DNA of 5,117 bases. It comes from Bacillota bacterium (lineage in GTDB: Bacteria; Bacillota; Clostridia; Oscillospirales; Ruminococcaceae). The stretch spans positions 1 to 5,117 of the forward strand of contig JAEXZK010000043.1 in assembly GCA_023451415.1 (NCBI GenBank). The letters run 5' to 3'. A model generated the notes under the pieces. It did no database searches. It was not told the origin of the DNA and worked only from the letters and a program-made list of their open reading frames with translations. Positions 1 through 4,249 of the stretch are shown here, piece by piece. Within the stretch, counting starts at the first letter, position 1. Each line of letters opens with the position of its first letter. The position numbers and the translations under genes were made by a program.

Positions 1-63
1 AACAACCCCATGGTGGGCGCCACCGTCGCCTGCGCCGTTGCAGTGGAGGAAGCCCTCAAGTAA
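1..63 (+). CDS. C-terminal end of an unidentified protein (5' truncated)
   Basis: The window opens inside a reading frame that reads NNPMVGATVACAVAVEEALK and stops at TAA (61-63). The frame is open from base 1. The codons are GC-rich like those of the neighbouring genes, and a hairpin terminator follows within about 30 bases, as expected for a real gene end. The small-residue-rich tail ending in an amphipathic helix (VAVEEALK) fits the last helix of a soluble cytoplasmic enzyme. Twenty residues are too few to name a family and I do not recognise it. Only the reading frame and the stop are secure. Confidence 0.7.
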   Translation, partial: NNPMVGATVACAVAVEEALK

Positions 64-93
64 ATAGCATCCCCTGTTTTTCCGTACCCGCAG

Positions 94-123
94 GGCCGGC
101 GTCATCTGTGGCGCCGGCCTTTT
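94..123 (+). terminator. Intrinsic terminator after the first partial gene
   Basis: The arm GGCCGGCG (94-101) pairs perfectly with CGCCGGCC (112-119) around a 10-base loop. The right arm is followed directly by TTTT (120-123), and A92 and G93 can extend the stem by pairing into this U-run. A stable GC stem followed by U residues is the standard form of a factor-independent terminator. It lies 31 bases after the stop at 61-63 and about 45 bases before the asparaginase start, so it should separate the two genes or attenuate read-through. Confidence 0.85.
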
Positions 124-166
124 CCGCGGCGGGAACGATTCATTCAAAAGGAGAGAGACGTCCAAC

Positions 167-1177
167 ATGAAAAGAGTCCTGATGATCGGCACCGGCGGCA
201 CCATCGCCTCGGAGTCCACCGAGGCGGGCCTTGCCCCGGAGCTGAGCACCCAGCAGCTTCTCCGCTACATTCCCGGTGTGGCGGACATCTGCCGGGTGGA
301 CTGCCTCCAGGTCTGCAATATCGACAGCACCAACATCCTCCCCCGCCACTGGCTGGATATGGCCAGGGCCATCCGGGAGAACTACGATTCCTACCACGGC
401 TTTGTCATCTGCCACGGCACCGACACCATGGCCTACACCGCCGCCGTCCTGTCCTACCTCATCCAGTATTCCCCAAAGCCCATCATCATCACCGGCGGAC
501 AGAAGCCCATCGGTTCGGACAGCACCGACTCCAAGATCAACCTTTTGGACAGCTTTCTCTGTGCTGCCTCCGGGGCCCTGTGCGGGGTGCAGATCGTTTT
601 TAACGGCAAGGTGATCCTGGGCACGCGGGCCAGAAAGACAAAGTCCAAGAGCTTCCAGGCCTTCTCCAGCATCAATTACCCCTACCTTGCCGTGGTGCAG
701 GACGGGCGCCTCCTCCAGTATATCCGGCAGCCCAGCCGGGAGACCCCTGTTTTTTATGACGGGCTGGACCAGCGGGTGGGCCTGATGAAGCTGATCCCCG
801 GCACCCCGCCGGATCTTCTCTCCTGGCTGCTGGACCACAACGACGCGGTCATCATCGAGAGCTACGGCGTGGGCGGCATCCCCACCATCGAAGGGGACGA
901 CAGCTTCCATCGCATCATCCAGGAGGGCATCTCCCGGGGCAAGACGGTGGTGGTGACCACCCAGGTGCCCACCGAGGGCAGCGATCTGTCCATCTATCAG
1001 GTGGGGCACGACCTGAAAAATAAATACAGCGTGCTGGAGGCGTACGACATGACCACCGAGGCTGTGGTGGCCAAGCTGATGTGGATCCGGGGCCTTACTT
1101 CCGATCCCGGACGCATCCGCGAGCTTTTTTACACCCCTGTCAATTATGACCTTCTCTATTTGGAGGAAAAACACTGA
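167..1177 (+). CDS. ansA: Type I L-asparaginase (cytoplasmic)
   Basis: The 336-residue product matches the bacterial type I asparaginases (AnsA, usually about 330-340 residues), which hydrolyse L-asparagine to L-aspartate and ammonia. The glycine-rich N-terminal motif GTGGTIAS (8-15) carries the first catalytic threonine, Thr12. HGTDTMAYTA (83-92) carries the second catalytic Thr85 with Asp86. DSTN (53-56), ITGGQKPIGS (108-117), the basic TKSKSFQAFSSINYP stretch (158-172) and SYGVGGIP (232-239) also match the family. The C-terminal domain contains DMTTEAVVAKL (294-304). There is no signal peptide, which fits the cytoplasmic type I enzyme rather than the periplasmic type II. The ATG at 167 is preceded by AAGGAG (148-153) with a somewhat long 13-base spacing. 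No convincing promoter is visible between the upstream terminator and the start. The family is secure. Glutaminase side activity cannot be judged from sequence. Confidence 0.95.
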   Translation: MKRVLMIGTGGTIASESTEAGLAPELSTQQLLRYIPGVADICRVDCLQVCNIDSTNILPRHWLDMARAIRENYDSYHGFVICHGTDTMAYTAAVLSYLIQYSPKPIIITGGQKPIGSDSTDSKINLLDSFLCAASGALCGVQIVFNGKVILGTRARKTKSKSFQAFSSINYPYLAVVQDGRLLQYIRQPSRETPVFYDGLDQRVGLMKLIPGTPPDLLSWLLDHNDAVIIESYGVGGIPTIEGDDSFHRIIQEGISRGKTVVVTTQVPTEGSDLSIYQVGHDLKNKYSVLEAYDMTTEAVVAKLMWIRGLTSDPGRIRELFYTPVNYDLLYLEEKH

Positions 1178-1202
1178 CGGGATAGTCGGCCAGGGATATT
1201 GT

Positions 1203-1210
1203 GGGAGGTG
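1203..1210 (+). promoter_or_regulatory. Ribosome binding site fixing the SdpI-family start
   Basis: GGGAGGTG lies 6-8 bases before the ATG at 1217, which is ideal spacing. The only longer alternative in frame begins at TTG 1199 and would place this site inside its coding region. The ATG at 1217 is therefore the likely start. Confidence 0.8.
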
Positions 1211-1216
1211 CAGAGA

Positions 1217-1600
1217 ATGGGGTTCCGGGTTTTCATGCTGATTTGCAGCTTGGCCATCCCCCTGACGATGATAGGCTTCGGGCGCCTCTTCCTCCGCAAG
1301 CCGCCCCGAAGCGTCAACGGGGCCTTCGGCTACCGCACCGCCAGATCCATGAAGAACCGGGACACCTGGGAGTTCGCCCACCGGTATTGCGGCCGGGTCT
1401 GGCAACACTGCGGGTGGGCTCTCCTGGGCGTCGCCATCCCGGTGATGGCGGCGGCGGGGAACGATGTCAGCCGCATAAGCGCCTTGGGCGGAGGCCTTTG
1501 TTTGGTTCAGCTGGTCGTCCTGGTGGGCTCCATCCTCCCCACGGAACGGGCCCTAAAGCGAACCTTCGACGAGCATGGCCGCCGCAGGAATATTCCATAA
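1217..1600 (+). CDS. SdpI-family small membrane protein
   Basis: The 127-residue product has three predicted membrane helices (about 5-25, 64-82 and 88-108). The first and second are separated by the characteristic SdpI-family loop: N34, then FGYRT (37-41), S44, MKN (45-47) and W51. The family is named for Bacillus subtilis SdpI, the membrane immunity protein against the SdpC killing peptide. Most members are uncharacterised, so immunity is not implied here. Neither an sdpC-like toxin nor the usual SdpR (ArsR-type) regulator is next to it. The gene starts 39 bases after the asparaginase stop with no visible terminator or promoter between, so cotranscription is plausible. The C-terminus is basic (RALKRTFDEHGRRRN). 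The start at 1217 is set by the ribosome binding site at 1203-1210. Family assignment is good; function is unknown. Confidence 0.85.
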   Translation: MGFRVFMLICSLAIPLTMIGFGRLFLRKPPRSVNGAFGYRTARSMKNRDTWEFAHRYCGRVWQHCGWALLGVAIPVMAAAGNDVSRISALGGGLCLVQLVVLVGSILPTERALKRTFDEHGRRRNIP

Positions 1601-1605
1601 ATTGC

Positions 1606-1640
1606 AGGAAGCCCCCAGATTACAGATCCGGGGGCTTCCT
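1606..1640. terminator. Bidirectional terminator between convergent genes
   Basis: AGGAAGCCCCC (1606-1616) pairs perfectly with GGGGGCTTCCT (1630-1640). After one mismatch the stem continues with GAT/ATC around a five-base TACAG loop. It lies five bases after the SdpI-family stop and 10 bases after the stop of the convergent lipoprotein gene. U-runs are short on both sides (GATTT on plus, CAATTT on minus). The 11-bp GC-rich stem and its position between converging genes support shared use. Confidence 0.85.
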
Positions 1641-1650
1641 GATTTCATCT

Positions 1651-2367
1651 TCAGGCAGCGGCGTCCAGCAGGGAGAAGCCTGCCAGGGCCTCCTCCATAA
1701 GCGCCTCTCCATCGCCGTCCGCAAAGGTGCAGATGATGGAGAGCATGTAGCTGCCCTCCTTGCGCATGGCATACCACTGGGTGAGGCCATATTCCTCCAC
1801 CCAGGCGGAAAGGACAACGTACTCCTGGCCGCCGATGGTCTTGGAAACAGTTTCCTCATCCACCTCGTAGGCGATGCCCGGCACAGCCTTCAGCTGTTCC
1901 GCCACCACCCCGGCATACATCTCAGCGGTGAGGGCGGAGCCGCCCGGCACGCCGGTGAAGTTATCCACCACCATCATGATATTGGTACCGTAGAGGTCGG
2001 AAACCCCCATCTCGGTGACGCTCCGGCCTTCCTCAAAGGCCTTTTCCGCCTGCATGCGCTGCTCGTCGCTGAGCAGCTCGTTGCCGCTGTCACTGACATT
2101 GCCCAGCTCCTCGGGGGTAGCGGCCAGCCAACCCTCCGGGAGGGTAAAGGCCATACCCCAAAATTCACTTTCATAACGGGTATCGTCAACCCAGATGCCG
2201 GGGGTATATTCTTTTGCGGTCTCCTCCGCTTCCTGGGAGGACGCCTCCGACGTTGCGGAGGAGGGCCGGGAAGAGTCTCCGCCGGAGGCGGCGGGCTCCT
2301 TGGAACATCCGGCTAAAATACCCAGCGCCAGCATTGCGGCCAGCAGAAGGGCTGCTGTTTTTTTCAT
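1651..2367 (-). CDS. Secreted lipoprotein with a PsbP-like domain, function unknown
   Basis: The 238-residue product starts with a classic lipoprotein signal: MKKT, a hydrophobic stretch (5-18) and the lipobox LAGC with the lipidated Cys21. It should therefore be anchored to the outer face of the membrane. A Ser/Ala/Glu-rich linker follows (about 22-52). The folded part (about 60-235) has FWGMAFTLPEGW (69-80) near its start and QWYAMRKEGSYMLSI (197-211) near its end, then an acidic helix and a closing AGFSLLD. This pattern of an opening 'GW' strand and a late strand, with a short helix before the last strand, resembles PsbP/DUF1795-like and related clostridial lipoproteins. That comparison is from memory and weak. 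The ATG at 2367 has AAAGGAG (2378-2384) 10 bases upstream. A consensus-like promoter at 2402-2430 suggests independent transcription. Confidence 0.85.
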   Translation of the reverse strand: MKKTAALLLAAMLALGILAGCSKEPAASGGDSSRPSSATSEASSQEAEETAKEYTPGIWVDDTRYESEFWGMAFTLPEGWLAATPEELGNVSDSGNELLSDEQRMQAEKAFEEGRSVTEMGVSDLYGTNIMMVVDNFTGVPGGSALTAEMYAGVVAEQLKAVPGIAYEVDEETVSKTIGGQEYVVLSAWVEEYGLTQWYAMRKEGSYMLSIICTFADGDGEALMEEALAGFSLLDAAA

Positions 2368-2401
2368 GGACAGGGGGCTCCTTTCCGATCACTTTTTGTC
2401 C

Positions 2402-2430
2402 ATTGTAGCACTCTTGCCAGGTTCTGGCAA
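2402..2430 (-). promoter_or_regulatory. Sigma-A type promoter of the lipoprotein gene
   Basis: On the minus strand the -35 box TTGCCA (2425-2430) and the -10 box TACAAT (2402-2407) are separated by exactly 17 bases. The TGC just before the -10 box gives an extended -10 element. The predicted transcript starts near 2395 and has a leader of about 28 bases carrying the AAAGGAG site. The -35 box lies five bases after the stop of the upstream DUF3169 gene. Confidence 0.8.
2414..2430. repeat. Inverted repeat over the -35 box of the lipoprotein promoter
   Basis: TTGCCAG (2414-2420) and CTGGCAA (2424-2430) are perfect inverted arms around three bases. The repeat covers the -35 box of the lipoprotein promoter and begins four bases after the DUF3169 stop. 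As RNA it would form a short hairpin at the end of the upstream transcript, but no U-run follows, so it is at best a weak terminator. As DNA it could be an operator. Its role is inferred from position only. Confidence 0.6.
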
Positions 2431-2434
2431 TCCC

Positions 2435-3220
2435 CTAACTGCATGCCGGGCCGCCTGCCACGGGCGCCGTCCCGCCGCCCCGGGGGCCTTTCATTGCAAA
2501 GAGCATATATCCCGCCGTGTGGCACAGCCAGATAATGGTGATAAAAAGCACCGGAAGCGGCCCGAACCCCAGGTACATGGCCCCCAGGGCCGATATCGCC
2601 CACAGCGCCACAATGACGATCCGCAGCAGCTGGAAGGTCTTGTAGGCGGCGGCATAGATAATCAGCCTCTCCGCCTCGTCGCAGCTCTGGAGCCAGTCCT
2701 TCTGGAAGCGAAACTCCAGGGGATCTCCTTTCTTCTCGGGCTGGCAGCGCTTGGTGAGGGACACGGCCTTTGTTTCATACACCAGGGAAAAAGCGATGAC
2801 GGCGACAAAGAGCACCAAGCCTCCCAGAATGTTGATCATTTTCAGGGCGCCGTCTTCCGCGGCAAAGGAGGCGCCATAAGCGCCGAAAGAGCCGATCATG
2901 CTGACCGAATTGATCAGTACCCCCACCGAAAGGAGCCCGCTCCCCTTATCCTCTTCCTGCTCCTCATCCATGGCGTAGTCCAGCATTTGTCTTTTGGCCC
3001 GGCGGTAGAACGCCAGGGAAAGAAGAGCCAGGGCGAGCCATACACCTCCCCAAACCGGCAGAAAATATTTTTGCAGGCCGGCCGCCAGGGCCGAGGCTCC
3101 CGAGGACAGCTCCCCGCCGAACAACATCATCATGACGCCCGTCACCCCGCCCGCCAATGCGGACGCCAGGATGACCAGGGCAAAGCGCGCCTTTGAACTC
3201 AGTTTTTTCTTTGTTTTCAT
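2435..3220 (-). CDS. DUF3169-family integral membrane protein
   Basis: From the ATG at 3220 the product has 261 residues. Six hydrophobic segments are predicted (about 12-36, 52-72, 97-117, 126-148, 199-218 and 221-243). The acidic/charged loop DEEQEEDK (85-92) separates helices 2 and 3. The conserved cytoplasmic-looking stretch DPLEFRFQKDW (166-176), with DEAERLIIYAAAYKTFQ (181-197), precedes helix 5 and is typical of DUF3169. The biochemical role of the family is unknown, but members are often encoded directly behind a small XRE regulator, as here. The start overlaps the regulator's stop (TGATG), indicating translational coupling. A GTG one codon upstream would give 262 residues, but its spacing of four bases from GAGGAGG is too short, so ATG at seven bases is preferred. 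The two terminal helices are followed by a glycine/proline-rich tail. Confidence 0.85.
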   Translation of the reverse strand: MKTKKKLSSKARFALVILASALAGGVTGVMMMLFGGELSSGASALAAGLQKYFLPVWGGVWLALALLSLAFYRRAKRQMLDYAMDEEQEEDKGSGLLSVGVLINSVSMIGSFGAYGASFAAEDGALKMINILGGLVLFVAVIAFSLVYETKAVSLTKRCQPEKKGDPLEFRFQKDWLQSCDEAERLIIYAAAYKTFQLLRIVIVALWAISALGAMYLGFGPLPVLFITIIWLCHTAGYMLFAMKGPRGGGTAPVAGGPACS

Positions 3221-3432
3221 CACATATCCTCCTCGTTGTACTCAAACAGGTCCTCCACCCTGGCGGAGCAGATTTTGGCCAGCTTTAGGGCCAGGGTGAC
3301 TGAGGGGGAGTAGTCCCCCCGCTCAATAAGGCTGATGGTCTGCCGGGAAACCCCGGCCAGTTCCCCCAGCCGGGCTTGATTGATCCCCAGGCGCGCCCGG
3401 TACTCCTTGAGATGGTTGGTCAGCGGCATCAT
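3220..3432 (-). CDS. XRE-type helix-turn-helix regulator, partner of DUF3169
   Basis: This 70-residue protein is almost entirely one Cro/C1-type HTH domain. The first helix LKEYRARLG (8-16) is followed by the turn region INQARLGELAGVSRQTISLIE (17-37), where NQARLGELAGV is helix 2 and the turn and SRQTISLIERG is the recognition helix. PSVTLALKLAKIC (43-55) and VEDLFEY (59-65) complete the five-helix fold. The SRQTISLIERG-x2-xPS signature is the common one of small stand-alone DNA-binding regulators in Bacillota. No sensor domain is present, so any signal may come through the membrane partner or another factor. The start has two consecutive ATG codons (3432 and 3429) behind AGGAGAGGAG. The second has better spacing (7 versus 4 bases), so the exact first residue is uncertain by one. 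Autoregulation is likely from the operator-like dyads over its promoter. Confidence 0.93.
   Translation of the reverse strand: MMPLTNHLKEYRARLGINQARLGELAGVSRQTISLIERGDYSPSVTLALKLAKICSARVEDLFEYNEEDM
3228..3234 (-). promoter_or_regulatory. Ribosome binding site of the DUF3169 gene inside the regulator's coding end
   Basis: GAGGAGG on the minus strand lies within the last codons of the XRE gene, seven bases before the ATG at 3220. The regulator's TGA and the next gene's ATG share one base, which supports coupled translation. The site favours the ATG over the GTG at 3223. Confidence 0.8.
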
Positions 3433-3456
3433 GGCACTCCTCTCCTGGTTTGTCTG

Positions 3457-3483
3457 CTATATTTGTCATTATGCCAAATATAG
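3457..3483. repeat. Inverted repeat CTATATTTG-9-CAAATATAG in the regulator's leader
   Basis: CTATATTTG (3457-3465) and CAAATATAG (3475-3483) are perfect nine-base arms around nine bases. It is downstream of the predicted start of the XRE operon transcript. It could be a further binding site or a leader hairpin close to the ribosome binding site. Confidence 0.7.
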
Positions 3484-3510
3484 TTGTCATATGCAGTATA
3501 GCATTGACAA
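3484..3510. repeat. Imperfect dyad centred on the -10 box (putative operator)
   Basis: TTGTCA-T-ATGC (3484-3494) mirrors GCATTGACAA (3501-3510), with one extra T in the left arm. The central six bases (3495-3500) are exactly the -10 box of the minus-strand promoter. It shares its right arm with the dyad at 3504-3523. Confidence 0.65.
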
Positions 3511-3523
3511 GTAAAGTTGTCAA
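3495..3523 (-). promoter_or_regulatory. Sigma-A promoter of the XRE-DUF3169 operon
   Basis: On the minus strand a perfect -35 box TTGACA (3518-3523) and the -10 box TATACT (3495-3500) are spaced by 17 bases. The predicted transcript starts near 3488 and has a leader of about 55 bases to the first ATG. This is the strongest-looking promoter in the window. Both of its elements lie inside inverted repeats. Confidence 0.88.
3504..3523. repeat. Inverted repeat TTGACAA-6-TTGTCAA (putative operator)
   Basis: TTGACAA (3504-3510) and TTGTCAA (3517-3523) are perfect seven-base arms around six bases. The dyad contains the -35 box of the XRE promoter. A 20-base dyad is a typical size for a dimeric XRE repressor site. 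Binding by the neighbouring regulator is inferred. Confidence 0.75.
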
Positions 3524-3564
3524 CAGGGGTGTGGGAAAACCTCCCGCTCCCCGACGGCTGTCCC

Positions 3565-3593
3565 TTGTGCCGGCGGCTCTTCTGTGCTATATT
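3565..3593 (+). promoter_or_regulatory. Promoter of the 167-residue protein gene
   Basis: A -35-like box TTGTGC (3565-3570) and the -10 box TATATT (3588-3593) are 17 bases apart, with TGC just before the -10 box as an extended -10. The predicted start near 3600 gives a leader of about 29 bases with TTGAGGTG (3616-3623) before the ATG at 3629. The -35 box is weak, but the extended -10 compensates. Confidence 0.65.
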
Positions 3594-3628
3594 GGTGAAA
3601 AGACCGGCCAGAGCCTTGAGGTGTAAAA

Positions 3629-4132
3629 ATGAACCTGTTCCAAAAGTATAAAAGCCTGGGCATCGACGGCGGGCTCATCTCCCTTGCACACGCCGCCGTC
3701 CTGCACTCCTATTTCTGCTATCCCGAGGGCGCAGAGCCCATTGGCCTGGAGGGCCCTATTTTATACTGCTTCCTGCCTGGATATGGGGATATGGTGTTTG
3801 CCGCCAACCCGGAAAGCTGCGCCAGCAAAAATGTGTATCCTCTTGCATCGAGCTTCGAGGACTTTATGCGTTTGATTCTTGCCTGTGGCTCCGCCAACCC
3901 TGTTGAACAGATCGTATGGATGGATAAGAGGCAGTTTGAGCGGCATTTGCAGGATGAAAAAGAAAGGCAGACCATAAAGCAAAAAGAATTGTTGTCTCTT
4001 TTGGGGAAGGAACTGAATCTTACCCCTATGGCAAATCCGTTTGAGTATGTAAAAGCGCTGCAAGCAGGTTTTGATGATAGCAAAATCCCATACAGCGACG
4101 AGTACTATGATGTACTGGGGATTGAGAGGTAA
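3629..4132 (+). CDS. Uncharacterised 167-residue soluble protein
   Basis: The product has no signal peptide or membrane helix and should be cytoplasmic. Visible features are an N-terminal helix (MNLFQKYKSLGIDGG, 1-15) and a beta-rich middle with EGPILYCF (41-48), PGYGDMVFAANP (50-61) and VYPLASSFEDFMRLILACGS (69-88). A highly charged helix follows (DKRQFERHLQDEKERQTIKQK, about 99-119), and the C-terminus carries several aromatic residues (YSDEYYDVL, 155-163). The late SFEDF-x-RLI element is reminiscent of the C-terminal part of SMI1/KNR4 (SUKH) proteins, many of which are toxin-immunity proteins. The usual SUKH N-terminal motif is not evident, so this is only a hypothesis. The second half (from about 3900) is clearly more AT-rich in its codons than the first half and than neighbouring genes. 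GAGGTG sits five bases before the ATG. It has its own promoter and terminator, hence is probably monocistronic. Confidence 0.85.
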   Translation: MNLFQKYKSLGIDGGLISLAHAAVLHSYFCYPEGAEPIGLEGPILYCFLPGYGDMVFAANPESCASKNVYPLASSFEDFMRLILACGSANPVEQIVWMDKRQFERHLQDEKERQTIKQKELLSLLGKELNLTPMANPFEYVKALQAGFDDSKIPYSDEYYDVLGIER

Positions 4133-4150
4133 ATCCCAGTTCGCCGCTGG

Positions 4151-4209
4151 AAGCAGCAAAGATCCCCCCAGTCTGGTATTTCAGACTGGGGGGATCTTTG
4201 CTGCTTTTT
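4151..4209 (+). terminator. Very long perfect-stem intrinsic terminator
   Basis: Bases 4151-4175 and 4182-4206 are perfectly complementary over 25 bp around the six-base loop GTATTT (4176-4181). TTTTT (4205-4209) closes the right arm. It begins 18 bases after the stop of the 167-residue protein, for which it is clearly the terminator. On the minus strand no U-run follows (CCAGCGG), so termination of the convergent downstream gene here would rely on the hairpin alone. Confidence 0.92.
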
Positions 4210-4249
4210 GACCCCACCCGCCGGGACAAGGCGTTTATCAACCCTCCGC

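Noticed and set aside
140..1408. 422-residue minus-strand ORF opposite the asparaginase
   Set aside because: It is a shadow of GC-rich codons: it lies over a clearly identified enzyme, is rich in Gly/His/Asp-type low-complexity sequence, and matches no family pattern.
1201..2316. 371-residue plus-strand ORF running through the SdpI-family gene and opposite the lipoprotein
   Set aside because: It crosses the perfect terminator at 1606-1640 and two genes with strong evidence in other frames; its product has no recognisable domain.
2195..3196. 333-residue plus-strand ORF opposite the DUF3169 gene
   Set aside because: The minus-strand frame has six membrane helices and a family signature; this one is compositionally random and lacks a ribosome binding site.
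3504..3509. Plus-strand TTGACA as -35 box for the 167-residue protein gene
   Set aside because: At 17 bases downstream the sequence is GGGTGT, with no usable -10 box. The TTGTGC/TATATT pair at 3565-3593 fits better, and this TTGACA is explained as an operator half-site.
3450..3521. Repeated TTGTC units as a CRISPR-like or iteron array
   Set aside because: The units are five bases long, irregularly spaced (13, 21 and 33 bases) and in both orientations over a promoter; this fits operator half-sites, not a repeat-spacer array or origin.
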